30,183 nucleotides of DNA, taken from NCBI GenBank assembly GCA_024196135.1, contig JAMQCK010000297.1:1-30183 (forward strand). Reading direction: 5' to 3'. This document shows, piece after piece, positions 1-11,670 of the stretch; positions within the stretch are counted from its first letter, which is position 1, and each line of letters starts with the position of its first letter. This stretch comes from Pleurotus ostreatus/Saccharomyces cerevisiae fusant. Its lineage: Eukaryota > Opisthokonta. A program made the position numbers and the translations under genes. Under the pieces are notes generated by a model, which saw only the letters and a list, made by a program, of their open reading frames with translations, was not told where the DNA came from and made no database searches.

Positions 1-2218
1 CGACGAGGGATACAGCAATACCGTTCTCGATAATGGAGGGGACGAACCAAATGGTGATTTCGAGGCTGCATCGTGTTAAATTAGACGACAGCACCGGGTT
101 GTAGAAGACAGCACGTACCAGATGGAGATGACGAGGTACATGAAGAGGGCGCGATATTCGCCGACCTGAGGTATCACTTGAATGAAGAACCCTCATAGAC
201 AAGCGAAATACACGCACCTTCTTATTCACCCAGATCAGCGCCAACCGGCCAACAGTCAAGCCGCCGAAGAAGCCAGACGAGATGTAACCGGCACTCTCCC
301 CACCGCCACGCTTGTTGATGATGAAGGTGACAATCCAGCCTAAAGTGAGTAGTGGTCAGCAAGAGGTGTCCAGACTCGGGGAGCTCATACCCTGGAATGC
401 CGAGCAAGAAAACGACACTCACCTCCCAGCGTAACTTCCGTCCCCGTATAGATGAGAGCAAACGTAGCCAACAAGTTGACCGAGCGGTTGCTCAGGATCG
501 CCTTGTACCGGTTGCCGCCACCCGACTGGCGCTCCTGCTGCGCAACGCCGCCTTCGGCCATGAGGACTATAGAAGAGACTCATCAATCCATATTCACCAC
601 ATGGCGAAGGCTTGCAGGTGGTTTGCAAAGGAACGTTGACTGTCAAGATACTCACCTTCCTGCCTCTTCCCCCTCAGCACGAACAGCAGGCTGAAGACGT
701 TGAGCAGCGCGAGCCCGGTCGAGATGAGGAAGTGGAAGGACCAGTGCTTTTGCGTTGAGAAGTACGTCGAGGCGAGCGGGGCGCAGAAGGCGCCGAGGCC
801 TGGAGGGGATGTTAGTCGGCGTACGTCGGGAGTCGGTATGCGTGTAGAGGGATAAAAGTAAGTTTGCGAGGAGGGTGAGCAGGTGTATCGAGGTTGGTTT
901 AGGGGAAAGGGGTGGGATGATACGCACCGTATGTCGCATGCAGCACGCCCAGCTTCGAGAACGGGTTCTTCAGGCTGCCGATGAAGCCGTTGCAATGGGC
1001 ATTCTATGCCGCACTTAGGGGCCTAACCTCGTTTGGATGACTTATATTCACTCACCTGGAACGACATCCCAAACCCGGCCATCCCGTACGCGACGACCAT
1101 GACCGGGAACGGGGGCGTCGGCGCGATCATCGCGTACGCGGCAAGCTGGACGAGGGCGCCGAGGAGGATGGCCTACAAGAAGTTTCAAGCTCAGATGAGT
1201 ACGGAATATTTGAGATGCACTTTGACCACTCACCTTGCCCAACCCAATCTTCACATCCAGCCACACATTCAGGAATGTCCCGGACAAAAAACCCTGATGA
1301 AGTTGCGTGTTAAGCACTAGTTTCGGGTTGCGGCGAGCCTCTGCTCGACGTCATCGCGCTTACGATGCAGTTCGCTACGAAGAGCAGGGAGACGATGAAG
1401 AAGCTGATCTGTAAAGAGGAAGAGGTAAGTATTGCTCCGTGATAGGGGCTAGGATGCAAGCTTACCCCGTACGTCTCCTGGATGACAGGAAGAAGGGGGC
1501 CAGTGGTACCGTCGTTCCAGCCTGAAGGAGTGGGTCAGTGTATGAAAGGGGGCGGGGAACACTGATCGCACCTTCGACAAACATGGCGAACCAGAGAGAC
1601 GCGACGTGCGACTGGGCAGTGCGCCACTTCTTGTTGCGCCACTTGGACTTCCCTTGCGGGGCATCCTCGAACTCGAGACGGGGAAGGACGGGGGCGAGGG
1701 TAGAGGTGCGACTGGGAGGCTGGGTGTCTGGCTCGAAGTTCTGATCGATAGTCAGTAAGCACCCTCTCAGTCAATCGTAACCCACGCACCTTCGTATCCA
1801 GCGTCTCGAACGTATCCTGCCTCAGCGCGGACGGCCTCCGCGTCCTATCCGACGTCAGGACATGCTCCTCCACCACCACCGCGGGCGCCTTCTCAAACCC
1901 CGTGTGCACATCCGCGCTCGAGGGCTTGTCCTCGGGCACCACGCTCGGGCGCCGCACGCGCGCGAGCCCGTCGTGGTGGTCGTCGCGCAGGGCCGATGCA
2001 CGGCGCCCCGTGGTGTGCGTGTGCACCTCGATGTCGCTCGCGCGGCGGTGGCGCAACGAGTCCGTGATCGAGTCGAGCTCGGCCGAGTCGTGATCGTCGA
2101 TCGCGGAATCGTCGACCTCGATCGTCACGTCCGTGCTCTTGCCCCTGTCCGACGTGCGCGCTTGCGGGGGCGGCTGCAGCGCCGCGGCGTCCAGTGCGTG
2201 GCTTGCCAGGGAGGCCAT
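1..2218 (-). CDS. MFS transporter, BSC6-like (3' end outside window)
   Basis: Major facilitator superfamily membrane transporter of the fungal BSC6 (yeast YOL137W) type; substrate unknown. Minus-strand coding exons: 2218-1790, 1740-1572, 1521-1466, 1408-1364, 1293-1234, 1172-1056, 1003-928, 799-656, 566-423, 339-218, 165-119, 65-<1. All junctions are GT-AG and stay in frame over about 491 residues. Residues 1-185 are a hydrophilic, Ser/Arg/Asp-rich cytosolic tail. The first membrane segment follows, carrying the family motif GWNDGTTGPLLPVIQETYG (about 200-218), then ISFFIVSLLFVANCI, GFLSGTFLNV, a third hydrophobic helix, and a second-half motif ending TGTEVTLGGWIVTFI. The gene runs off the left edge, so the last helices and the stop are unseen. 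The start is the only ATG opening the long first exon. Family assignment rests on remembered motifs; that it is an MFS protein is secure. Confidence 0.88.
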
Positions 2219-3925
2219 CGTAGTCGTGGTGGTCGTACAAAGTCAAGTCGTGGAGCGTAAGATTTACAGATAGTCGTACAGTGCGGGGGATCGAATCTTT
2301 TATGCGGGGAAGGACTGGGGGGATCGCGGGACCGAGCTGGAGGCGATAGGGGATTATAAGCGCCCGTGCGCCCCCCATCTCGGGCAATTTTTCAAGCCGC
2401 ATCATCGCGTGTGTTCTGGTACAGGGCTCGCGCGCCTGCTTGTGGTGATCTTTACATCATAAAGAGCCTGCCGAGCCGCTCCATCGCGGGTCCCTAGAAT
2501 GTGAAGACATCATAGGACGCATTCCGGGGACGAGAGACTTTTGCGGGTTATGTACGCGGAGAGGGCACTGGGTGACCTGTACGGGCCGACTGCGGGTGTC
2601 TACCGTCGACACAAGGTGTGATTAGGTTGTACCTCGGCAGAATTCAGAGTCAGAAGGATTAGGAGAGTGCGAAGAGGCGATTGCGAATCGGAGCAAGGGA
2701 GGAAGTCGAACATGCGGCGGCCCGACCGATAGCTGGCAATATAGATTTCCCACGGTTCGACTTCAAGAGGCAGTTGATTTCGTCGGACCCTGTGTTTTCC
2801 AGCTCCCAAGTGAGGTTTGCTGCACTGTTGTTTAACTTGATAGCGTAGAAAGTACTGTGAACAGTCGATGTAAACTTTCTGGAGGTAAGCTGTACGTGCA
2901 ACGTACCATGAGCGGCGGCGTGTCGCTGAGCCTTCCAAGTACATTCTCTCGGCCTTGGGAAGTTTCGGCCATAGTCATAGACCGTATGCGCAGCCATTCG
3001 TCCTACGAATATCCGACGAGTCTTATGGCAGGCACCCACGTTTTCTTCGGATGTAGTCTGAAGGACTATTCTTCGAGGCCAGGGGATGTCCGTCAAGAAA
3101 GGAAGCTCCCAATGGTGCGCACGACACGCAGGTCTATAGAGGGCAAGTAATGTGATTTGTACTGGACTTCGTATTTGCTTCCGTGTCGATTGAGTTCCGT
3201 GGCAATCGTCCTCAATCGGGAAAAGTGATTGGAGGCTGGGATTCCCAGGTTATACAAGGAACTCCAGCGAATTGGGATATGCAGAATCCTGAGGCAGTCC
3301 TGGGCGCATCCTGGGCGTCCCCATGTCTGCTCAATCTATGCGGTTGGGGTATACGTGAGGTGGAGGAACCGCGCTGACGGGGACTGGGGCAGCATACGCT
3401 CGGGTGTGACCATTTGCACTCCTTGACTTGACTGTCGTTGTTAAGCTCCTTGCAGCATTCGCATTCCAGTCAAAGGGGACTGTGAGCACAAATTCTTGTA
3501 TAGACATGAGAGGAGGGATCAGGAGACGAAGGGCGGTTCCGGAACGGCGGTCCGGAATGGAGAGTTCCCCAAATCCACGTGCGAGCGATTCAGATGATGC
3601 CGAATCCCGGGGAACTGCTGTCATCTCCCACCACCTCAGTCCCGCCCGACTCCCCCTTTGCCAGCACATAGGGGAGAATACGCATACCTTATCCCAGTAA
3701 ACCTGCATACCTAGCGACCCCCACGCTGTTCTCCCAAATGAGCGGCGCAAGCCTGTGGTCCACCTGGTGTGCGCATCATCACCCTCGACTAGCCCCACGC
3801 CCCGTACACCTTCTTACTTATGTTATCCCTCATCAGACAACGCTTCCTTCTCGCGCTCACGGGGGCCTCTGAGGACGCCGGCGTATCTCGCGCGCGAGAC
3901 GGCGAACAACAACACGCCTGCACCG
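2219..3925. other. intergenic, no recognisable gene (1.7 kb)
   Basis: This stretch separates the divergent MFS and RING-ligase genes and should hold both promoters and 5'UTRs. The open frames inside it (for example 2659-3096 minus and 3331-3798 minus) are short, lack family motifs, and do not join by plausible introns into anything I recognise. Base composition is less GC-rich than the flanking exons, as expected for non-coding DNA. A decayed transposon or a fast-evolving small gene cannot be excluded. Confidence 0.6.
2354..2358 (-). promoter_or_regulatory. possible TATA box of the MFS gene
   Basis: Minus-strand TATAA about 136 nt upstream of the MFS start codon. The spacing suits a fungal core promoter, but the motif is short and no transcript start can be seen. 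Confidence 0.25.
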
Positions 3926-6283
3926 ATGGCGGCAGCACCGATTGGCGGGGCCATTGTGATCGACATGGAGGAGGAGAGCAAGGGGAAGGAGGAGTCCCTG
4001 TTCGGACCCAGCATCGGGATCGTCAACACGGGCCCGGAGTGGACGGCACTCAATGAGAAGCGATTGGTGGAGGATGAGCTGACGCAGGACGTAGTCAAGG
4101 GATGGGTCGAGAAGAGCCAGTCGGTGAGTATGTCGCGATGTCTTCGGTTTGAGATCATTTCTTGGACCTAAGGGACTGCCTATGGTAGTCCCCCCTTTCA
4201 CACATCCTCGTATCCTTCCCATTGCCCTGGCGCACAGGTGGTCCGCGTATGGAGTAACTCGCACGTCCTAGCATCGTCACCTCTTCCTTTGCTATCTTCT
4301 GCGTGCTTTCCCACCTGGGCGTTGCGCCTTACGTGCTCCGTCGAACGTATTTTACTGTGGTGTGGCCCTTGCAGGGCTTGGTCGCGTTCAGCTGGCATCG
4401 CACGAGAATCCCCGCGCGTCTGACGCCAGCGTAATCTCACACATTGCTTCAGGGAACCCAGCCCACGACGACCCTGCAGGCACTCGTCAACCTCAAGCGC
4501 CCAACGCTGCGGCTATCTCCCCTCGCCCCGCTCGACTCCGCCGATAGCTCCCACCACGCCCTACAGCACGGCATCTCGTTCTCGTTCGATTGCGATTCCC
4601 CACAATGCGGGATCTACATCTACGCCATGATTCCCGCCACGCATCCGGACTCGCCGCTGTACAAGGGCGAGAATTCGTTCGAGGCGGATGCGAATGCGCC
4701 ACTTACGAAGGTGCTGCTGTACGAACAGGTGACCGACGGTGGATTTGGCAAGGTCCTCGACGTCGAAGACGGCGCTGCGATCGAGCTCTCGCGGTTTCTG
4801 CCCTCGCACAAGCAATTGAAGCCTCACAACGCCGACGCTGTCGACTCGTCCACCTCTCTTGAGCCGCCCTCGGATTCGAGTACGCCTGCGAACGAGGATA
4901 GCTCGGCCGGCAATCGTGCGCGGCGCTTCACCCACTTCCATCTCCGTCGTTCAATCTTTCACTCGAGTTCCGATGCGGACAGGCAGCGCAATCGTGCCGC
5001 TTCAGGGCCCGCGCTCGCTGTGGTGGATACCCTCGACCCTTCGAACCAGGCCCCTCACGCCGAGGATGAGGGCTCGGAGGTCAAGCTTATGATCCGCCTC
5101 GCGGCACTCGATGACCAGGGCACGGAGTTGTCACTGCCGAACGAGCAAGTGACATTCCTCAGCGTGGCTCGCCACGGGCCGAAGGTATCCAGGAAGGCCA
5201 CCGAAGACTCCGCTGCCAATGCAGAGCCAGCTGGTGAGGCCTCGAACGCCAACGCAGACGAGGCTACCGGCGACAACACCGCCACCGCTCTCAAGTCCGA
5301 CGATGAAGAGGAGGACACGCGCCCCTGGGTCGTCCGCGTCGTCAAGCGGGAGGCCACCATCGGCCCGCACACCTTCCAGCTGCACGAGATTTACGGCCTC
5401 GCTTCGCATTCCGTCAAGCCCGCCGCCCCCCCTGTGCCCACTGCCGCCGCTCCCTCTTCTCCCACCTCCCACACCTACCCGCCCGCAGCGACCACCGCCG
5501 GCCTCGCTGACGACGAGAGCGAGGACTGTCTGCTGTGCCTTTCTTCCCCGCGCGAGGTTGTCCTCCTGCCCTGCCGCCACCTCGTCGCGTGCAAGGAGTG
5601 CGCGATCAACATGGTCGAGTACGGCGCGGGCGGCGCGCTCAATGTCTCGTCGTCGGAGCCGGCGGCGGGCGTTGCGGGCGTGGGCGCGGGTGGTGGCGCG
5701 GAGGGGGAGAATGGGAACGGGGAGGGTGGGCAGGAAGGTGGGAGTGCGGCGGATACCGTCGTACCTGCGCCACCGCCTTTGGCCAATGTGACGGAGCAGC
5801 GGAGGCGCAAGAGGCGCGCGAAGGGCTGGTTCTGCCCTGTTTGTCGGCAACGTGAGTATCTCCCTTCGCTTCTTTCAATTCCTTATCCCTCCTGTATCCC
5901 GTTCAAGTACCCCTCCTTTTTACCAGTTGCCCCTTTTTCATCCCACAAATATTGGATTTTACTGACACGCCATCGCAGCCTATACCAGCCTTCTCCGTAT
6001 CAGCACCTCCGCGCCGCCGCCGCCCGCCTCGGAGGGTGACGCCGCGCCGGCCTCGCCTACTCAAGAGGACGACTCCGCCGCGCACGCCGGCTCGGGCAAC
6101 GCGATGAGGAATTTGTTGCGCCCCCAGTTCCTGCGCGCATTCTCGAGGCCAGGCGGCAACGTTAATGGGGCGAATGCAGCAAGCGCGCCTATCACGAGCG
6201 CGAATGGCGCTGGTAACACCGGAAATGCAACCGGTGCGGCGAGCGCGCCTGCGACGGATGTGGAACTCGCGAGGGTGGTGTGA
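3926..6283 (+). CDS. MGRN1/LOG2-like RING-type E3 ubiquitin ligase
   Basis: Probable E3 ubiquitin-protein ligase of the mahogunin (MGRN1/RNF157, plant LOG2) type. Coding exons 3926-4123, 4453-5851 and 5979-6283 give 633 residues. The N-terminal half (about 60-320) resembles the MGRN1 substrate/adaptor domain: VNLKRPTLRL, FSFDCDSPQCGIYIY, then a stretch around GPHTFQLHEIYGL (about 370-385). The C3HC4 RING has C425, C428, C440, H442, C446, C449, C527 and C530, with MGRN1-like LPCRHLVAC. About 77 residues, Gly/Ala/Glu-rich and ending in a basic RRRKRRAK patch, sit between the third and fourth ligand pairs, where about 11 are usual. The tail after the RING is low complexity. The first intron is long (329 nt). 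I used the first in-frame ATG; an upstream exon adding residues is possible because the open frame extends back to 3716 without an ATG. Confidence 0.8.
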
Positions 6284-7235
6284 GGGGATGACAGGCGTAA
6301 GAGCCCGTTGAGTCGCCGAGTTATCAGTGGAGACTGATGCCAGAGGAGGCGAGTAATGATGTTACGAAGGAGGCGGACATGGGCTGATAGGCGGCGTCGC
6401 GCCATCCTATACGCTCGACACGAACTATTCTGCGGTTGATAGATGTCCTCCTGGCTCTACCATGTACTTGTATTACTGTAGCCCGACGTCCTTCCTGTAC
6501 GTTTACTGTATTTAATCGGATCGAATCTATGTGTATGGCACCGCCATAGGCTGCACTGAGCCACGGTTTAACTGAGCACGCAACGCTGATAGAACCGTGC
6601 AGGCAACGCTGATAGAATTGTGCAGGCAACGCTGATAGAGTTGCCTTTGATGACCATTGACTGCTTCATCGCGCGCGGGGTGATGATAACCGAGTAACTG
6701 AATGGCTGCTGCTGTGTTCTTGGAAATGAAACCCCAGATTCGAGCGTCAGATCCGGGAATCTGCAATCAAGCCTCATGTTGATGTTTGAACACTGTTCAC
6801 GGTTGATCACGGGATTTATCGCCGATGTCACGTGCCCCAAGTTGAATTTCGCGGACTTCAACACGGATCGATGACGCCCCTCGAGTCCGCCGAAGGGCTT
6901 CTTACCCCTGCGTTTCGCTTCGAAGTGGGCTCAAAGGAAGGCTCGAGGCGTTGTACGTGCTTCTTCAATGTTCTTCATTTGACTTCTACCTATCGAGATG
7001 TTTGAATGCAGGGTGTCTATGAACAGCTATGGATACAGTGTGGCAGAGCAATTGCATAACAGGATATAGTTCATGACGGGTTCGTGGGCACGAGACGTGC
7101 ATAAGCAATGCATGTGAGAGCATACTAGTCAGTAGATAAGATGGTCCATCGGTCAAAGGGAGGCTGCGGGGAAGCGGACGCGGGAACCGCGGGGGAGGCG
7201 GGCGCGAGACAGATGTAGCCAGAGGGGAGGAAGCG
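6284..7235. other. convergent intergenic region
   Basis: Holds the 3' ends of the RING-ligase gene and of the gene at 7236-7973 (minus). Apart from a short tandem repeat near 6578, I see only small frames without motifs. Confidence 0.6.
6578..6646. repeat. 23-bp tandem repeat, three units
   Basis: Units at 6578-6600, 6601-6623 and 6624-6646 share the core GCAACGCTGATAGA and differ at a few flanking bases. It lies in 3'-flanking DNA of the RING-ligase gene and looks like a minisatellite seed. No function is implied. Confidence 0.85.
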
Positions 7236-7973
7236 CTAGTGGATCAGGTCCGTGATAGCGATCCTCGACCGCTTCCGGACGCCGCCGTCTGCTGCGTCAG
7301 AGGCAGCAGATTTCCGCTTGCTCGACGCAGGCGTGTGCGCCGCGAGCTCGCGTAGCCGGGGGAGGGGCGTGGCGCCGCCCTCGGCCGCCCCGGCGCGATA
7401 CGCAGCGCGGAGTGGCGTTGGCGTTTCGTCCGCGTCCCCTGCGCAGCCACATAACGGGTCCGCGGAGGAAGAGCTGCGCCCCTCTCCGTGCGGATCGTGG
7501 CCGCTGACGTCGGCGTATTCTTCGATCGATGGCAGTATGCGGCTCGCCCTGTCGCTGTCCTCGCACCGGTAGGCGCGTGTGACAAGCAGTTGCTGTTTGA
7601 GCGAGCTCTCGCGTCGTGCTGATGCGCCGCCGGTATAACGTTGTGTGGCACGGCGAAAGGGGCTGCCCTCTCGCCGCGCGCGGGATGGTCTCGGGAGCGT
7701 TGGGGTGACCCCGCGCCGAGACTTTGAGGACGACGGAAGGTAAAGGTGAGACGGGAGTATAGTCCCGGTCCAGCGGTGGAGGCCCAGGTCGTCTGCATTT
7801 TCTGTCAGCAAAGGGGAGGAAGTACGGTGGCCATAAAACATACCAAAAGACGGTAGTGGGCATGCTTGTGGCGAGCGGTTGCCATGCGTATGTGATGAGC
7901 CCTCTCGACGGGCGGCGCGCGTCTGGGAGCAGTACTCCTCGAAGCTGTGGATGGGTGCGAGGTCGAGGTCCAT
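7236..7973 (-). CDS. hypothetical Ser/Arg-rich protein with C-terminal nuclear-localisation-like motif
   Basis: I do not recognise the family. Coding exons 7973-7844 and 7792-7236 give 228 residues. Removing the 51-nt intron at 7793-7843 is my choice: it has a GTATGT donor, a CTGAC branch site and a TGCAG acceptor. It is a multiple of three without a stop, so an unspliced 245-residue form is also open. Visible features are an acidic N-terminus (MDLDLAPIHSFEEYC), a central HRWTGTILPSHLYLP block that looks structured and probably conserved, LLVTRAYR, ILPSIEEYA, and a basic C-terminus with KRKS and RKRSR, likely a nuclear localisation signal. No signal peptide or membrane segment is seen. An upstream TATA-like box supports the ATG. 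That it is a real gene is fairly sure; its role is unknown. Confidence 0.65.
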   Translation of the reverse strand: MDLDLAPIHSFEEYCSQTRAARREGSSHTHGNRSPQACPLPSFGMFYGHRTSSPLLTENADDLGLHRWTGTILPSHLYLPSSSKSRRGVTPTLPRPSRARREGSPFRRATQRYTGGASARRESSLKQQLLVTRAYRCEDSDRASRILPSIEEYADVSGHDPHGEGRSSSSADPLCGCAGDADETPTPLRAAYRAGAAEGGATPLPRLRELAAHTPASSKRKSAASDAADGGVRKRSRIAITDLIH

Positions 7974-9101
7974 TGGGTGGGGAGCAGGTGTGGGGGCGAA
8001 GGGGGAAGTACGGCTTCGGCGAAGGTGATATATGAAGCGAGGTACGCGAAAGGGGCGGTAGGGGAGAAAGGCCGATCTGTATTTATATGACGGGCGGCAC
8101 GGGGCGGCACAGGGTCAACGGACTGATTGTTGAGAAGGAATGGAGCGGAAGCGCATGCATCAGATTCCATTAGGGCGGGGCACGCCTATTTAGAAGGCGG
8201 CCGCCGAGCGCTAAGATGCAGGGTCCGAGCACGCGGTACGGGGTCAATACAGTCAGGCGGAAGTGTGTCTGAAGTCATAACGGATTCACATCCCCAGCCG
8301 CGCCTCTCCGCACCCTTGAAGCGAGCCTCAAGGCGCCCAGGCAACGTACGTGTACACCCGAGTCCGCAAAGAAGTTCCCTCTTGCAGAAGATTCTTTGTC
8401 GCGCGACCTCCTCCTGTTCGTCAACGGCATCGATCTTTCGAGCCCACGCGTGCGCCGTGAGACGCAACCTTGTCTCTTGTCCTCCTGTGCTGATGTTGTC
8501 GTTTTTGCCGAGCGTAACCCCGTCGGTACGGCCCAGACCTGTGTCGTAAACGGCAACGTCTCCCCGCGAAGCGCGACCTCGCACGGGCAACGCTGTTCAT
8601 CCATTGATCCATGATCACCGCTGCAGACAATCCGTCCTCGTCAGCGCATTCCGAGCGCCCATTGGCTGCGCCCGCCGCAGACCATCGGAGGCACAAGGCT
8701 AATCATCGCCAATTCGAAGCTGTCGGGAAGATGCGTCCATCACCGCCCATTCAGCGTTTATAAAGGGACCATATGACGCCCCCCGGCGAGAACATGCCAC
8801 AAAAGGCGCTCGGGGCTGCGGACCTGACCACGCGGCGGCGTCGCGAAGGGCGTCATGGAAGGAGGCACGGTGATTGTTCCCATCCATGGGAATCACATTC
8901 TCCCGGTCCGCGCAAATCGAGCACAAAGGATTTGCCCGATATGGCAGTCCCAAGGTCGCCGAGGCCCCGACTTGGCCGGGGGCAGGGTGCCTCAATCTGC
9001 GACTCGCGCCAGTGTCAAGAAGTATCGTCTCTAGTGCGTGCGATGGTAAGGATGTTGGAGTGGACGTCGAGAATACACGGCTGTGGCGCTGTGGCGCGCA
9101 T
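7974..9101. other. intergenic, no recognisable gene (1.1 kb)
   Basis: Lies between the start of the 7236-7973 gene and the stop of the esterase-like gene, both on the minus strand. It should hold the promoter of the former and the 3'UTR of the latter. Frames here (for example 8186-8590 and 8699-9292, both minus) have no motifs; the second overlaps real exons in another frame. A TTTATAAAGG string at about 8757 could be a TATA box, but no gene follows it. Confidence 0.6.
8080..8087 (-). promoter_or_regulatory. TATA box of the gene at 7236-7973
   Basis: Minus-strand TATAAATA, 107 nt upstream of the start codon, a good match in sequence and spacing for a fungal TATA element. Confidence 0.5.
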
Positions 9102-11042
9102 CTACGCGGAATACCCTGGCAAAGTCGCGCGGAAAACCAAGAATTGGTTCGCGACGTCGGCTCCTGCGTCGTACGGCTCACCGACAGAAACACCGTCTGT
9201 CGTGATAAAGTCGTTGTCGGCCTGCAAACCATCAGTATAGCCTCGAGTTGCTCCACCCGCAAGACGTACGGCAGTGAATACAAAGTAGTCATCCGGGTAT
9301 TGATGGTCTTGCACTGAAGCGACCGCTAGGCTTTCCCATTTTGAGGCAATCAATGTATCGTCAGCGTCACCCCCTAGTAGCTCCTCAGTCAGCTACGCTA
9401 GTCTAGTACCATGCAATGAAGCGCTACGTACCGTTATGCAGCCCAAAGCGCTCGAGCTCGTCGTCATCAATCAAGTCAATAAAGTCGATCACTTCGGCAG
9501 CGGAGACGCCGTCGACCAGCTCGCCGCCCTTCGCTAGCGCATTCGCAGGATCATCAAACGCCGAGTTGCTAATATCTGTCGCACCCGAGAGTGAGAACAG
9601 TCCAAGATTCCTGACATAACAAGCAGTGTTAGCCTCCGCAGTGCCACGCAGCTAATCAAGGGCAGCACGAGGGGGTCCAATAGGCTCGATACGTACTTGT
9701 ACTTCGCCTTCGAGTCATCGTCGCCCGCGCCTTTCCCGTCGCGGCATAGCACGAGGAAGGTGCCGTTGCTGACGAAGTGTATCTCGCTAGCCTTGCGCGT
9801 CTTGCCCTTGTTCCCGCTGACGGGCAGCTGGACGACCCACTCGCCGACGTAGGACGCATTTCCCGTGCCGTCTGCCGTCGACACGCCCGACACGTCGTAC
9901 GCGAGGAGCCGCGTGTGCCGTGACGTCTCATCATCGTCCCCGCCGTCTTGCACGGTCGCCGACTGCAGCATCGCGTAAAGCGTCTGCGTCGCGGGGTCCA
10001 GGGTCAGGTTCTCGAGGCCTGTCAACAACAGATCAACAAGTGAGCAAGTAGATCAATCAATCTTACAGCCAGTGTTCCGGACGAAGAACACATACCCTGG
10101 TTCGCCGCGCGCCCGGCGTCGGGATCTTCGACGGACGTGAAGTTGACGGATCCGTTCCTCGTGGGGAGCACGGCCGCGGGCGGTGCGATCGCATGCAACA
10201 GTGCGCCATCTGCCGAGAAGAGGTAGATGTACGGGCCGTACTCGTCGCTGACCCAAATTCTATAAGAGGAGTCATGCTGGTGATCATTGCGGTGATGGTG
10301 AAGGGGACATACGAGCCATCTGCGTTAGCCACCATGCCTTCGACATCCAGGCTCAGACGATCGATGCTTGTGCTCGGGATGGGCAGCTGCGGGTCGATCC
10401 CCGACGCGTCGCGGATCGCGGCCGCGTCAAGGCCCGTCGTCTTCTTCCCGTCGCGCTCGGTCTTGAGCACGCTTCCGGTGTAGGTGACCTGGAATGTCTT
10501 CTGCGCGTCCTCGAAAGATAGCTTCTTCGACTTCGTGTACGGTGTGAGCACGAAGTCGAGCGCGTGATGGCGCGCTTGGTAGTCGACTGTCTTCTCGCTG
10601 TATGGATGAAGAGATTAGTGACATGATCTAAACAAGATGCATTGAAGGCACGCACACATTATAACCCCGGTCCGGATGCACGTATAGCGTCCCAGTATAG
10701 GAACCATTGTCGAGCTTCTGCCAGCTGCCGGGCTTCAGGGCGATGGCGCTACCCAAGCCGCCTAGGGTATCACCCGTGACCTCCTTCGCGTTCGCAGGCA
10801 GCTGTCCAAAGCCCACGAGACCCTATAGAGATCGTGTCAGTGCGGTCTATCTTAAAAGTAGACAACTGCCATTGACTGGTGGTATTCTTGTAGTGCGGAC
10901 AAGAGACTATGGTACTCACCTTGCTCGTATACTTGACCCCATTGACCTCGACGTCCTTGCTGGCCTTTCGAGCGTGAGGCCCCGCATTGACGACGCACGC
11001 GAGTGCTAGCGCAACGAGACCAGAGCGGAGGAACATCTTCAT
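9102..11042 (-). CDS. secreted esterase-like-phytase-domain protein
   Basis: Predicted extracellular protein with the domain Pfam calls esterase-like activity of phytase (PF13449 type), a beta-propeller fold; substrate unproven. Minus coding exons: 11042-10920, 10822-10656, 10597-10313, 10259-10096, 10018-9697, 9610-9432, 9373-9270, 9221-9102; 487 residues. Residues 1-20 form a signal peptide (hydrophobic GLVALALACVVNA). Family landmarks are GLGSAIAL, YTGTLYVHPDRGYN, VDYQARHHALDFVLTP, LSLDVEGMVANADGS, WVSDEYGPYIYLFSADG, NFTSVEDPDAGRAANQGLENL, LYAMLQSATVQDGG and RLLAYDV. The last intron (9222-9269, 48 nt) is a stop-free multiple of three, so a protein 16 residues longer would result if it were retained. 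The true start is the ATG at 11042, after an in-frame upstream stretch with no ATG. A TATA box lies about 90 nt upstream. Confidence 0.9.
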
Positions 11043-11130
11043 CCAGATGCTATATACAAGCACAAGAGTTGCAGAGTGCGCGAGCGGCAAGCCGGAGAGG
11101 AAGATCCCACCCCATCATCGAGGCGCGACC

Positions 11131-11136
11131 TTTATA
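11131..11136 (-). promoter_or_regulatory. TATA box of the esterase-like gene
   Basis: Minus-strand GGTATAAAGG context with TATAAA 89-94 nt upstream of the start codon; sequence and spacing are typical. Confidence 0.55.
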
Positions 11137-11642
11137 CCCGCGGTCGTCAAGAAGGAACGTGCATACTTCTTGCGCACGCAATGCGTGCGTAAATACGGCG
11201 CGTCGGACGCAGCGAGCACGCGTCTCCGGCAACGGGGCTGATCAGAAGGCGCAGGCCTAGTTTGGAGTGCTTTGGGCCAGAGCTTTCCACAGCGAAGGTG
11301 CAGACGGCCAGACAGTTCGCATGTAGCGCATAGCGGAGACCTCGCGTGGGTCATAGAGCCGGATTTGACGGAGACGCGTTCGTACCGACCACTTGAGCAC
11401 GCGCAGGGATGACCAGGGGCTGGATTTGGCAAGGGGTAATCACCATCGGAGCGTTAGCGGGCACAGTGGCGGCAAGTGGCAAGGGCCGCGACGCACGTGC
11501 GTGGTCACTGCAGCATTCATAGTGGTCGTCCGTTGTCCGTTGGGATAATTACTAACACGGGGTTTCTACTGTAGTGACCGATGTGTGGGATGAGCTTGTC
11601 GACTGAGGGAAAACAAGCAGTGAACCAAAATCTGCAAGACGC

Positions 11643-11647
11643 AAAAA
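11643..11647 (-). terminator. RNA polymerase III terminator of tRNA-Thr
   Basis: A run of five T on the minus strand, 24 nt beyond the tRNA 3' end, is the first T5 downstream and fits Pol III termination. Confidence 0.6.
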
Positions 11648-11670
11648 GACACCGCGTATTCGCTATGAAA

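Larger units (their letters stand above)
11043..11670. other. promoter region and tRNA 3' flank
   Basis: Between the start of the esterase-like gene and the 3' end of the tRNA. It holds the TATA box near 11131 and the Pol III terminator near 11643. No gene is recognisable. Confidence 0.6.

Noticed and set aside
2659..3096. 145-codon minus frame
   Set aside because: No recognisable motif, no fitting splice partners and non-coding-like composition.
5131..5850. 239-codon antisense frame in the RING-ligase gene
   Set aside because: Arises from GC-rich codon bias on the coding strand; it has no motif and overlaps the RING exon completely.
8699..9292. 197-codon minus frame
   Set aside because: Overlaps the last exons of the esterase-like gene in a different frame and has no motif.
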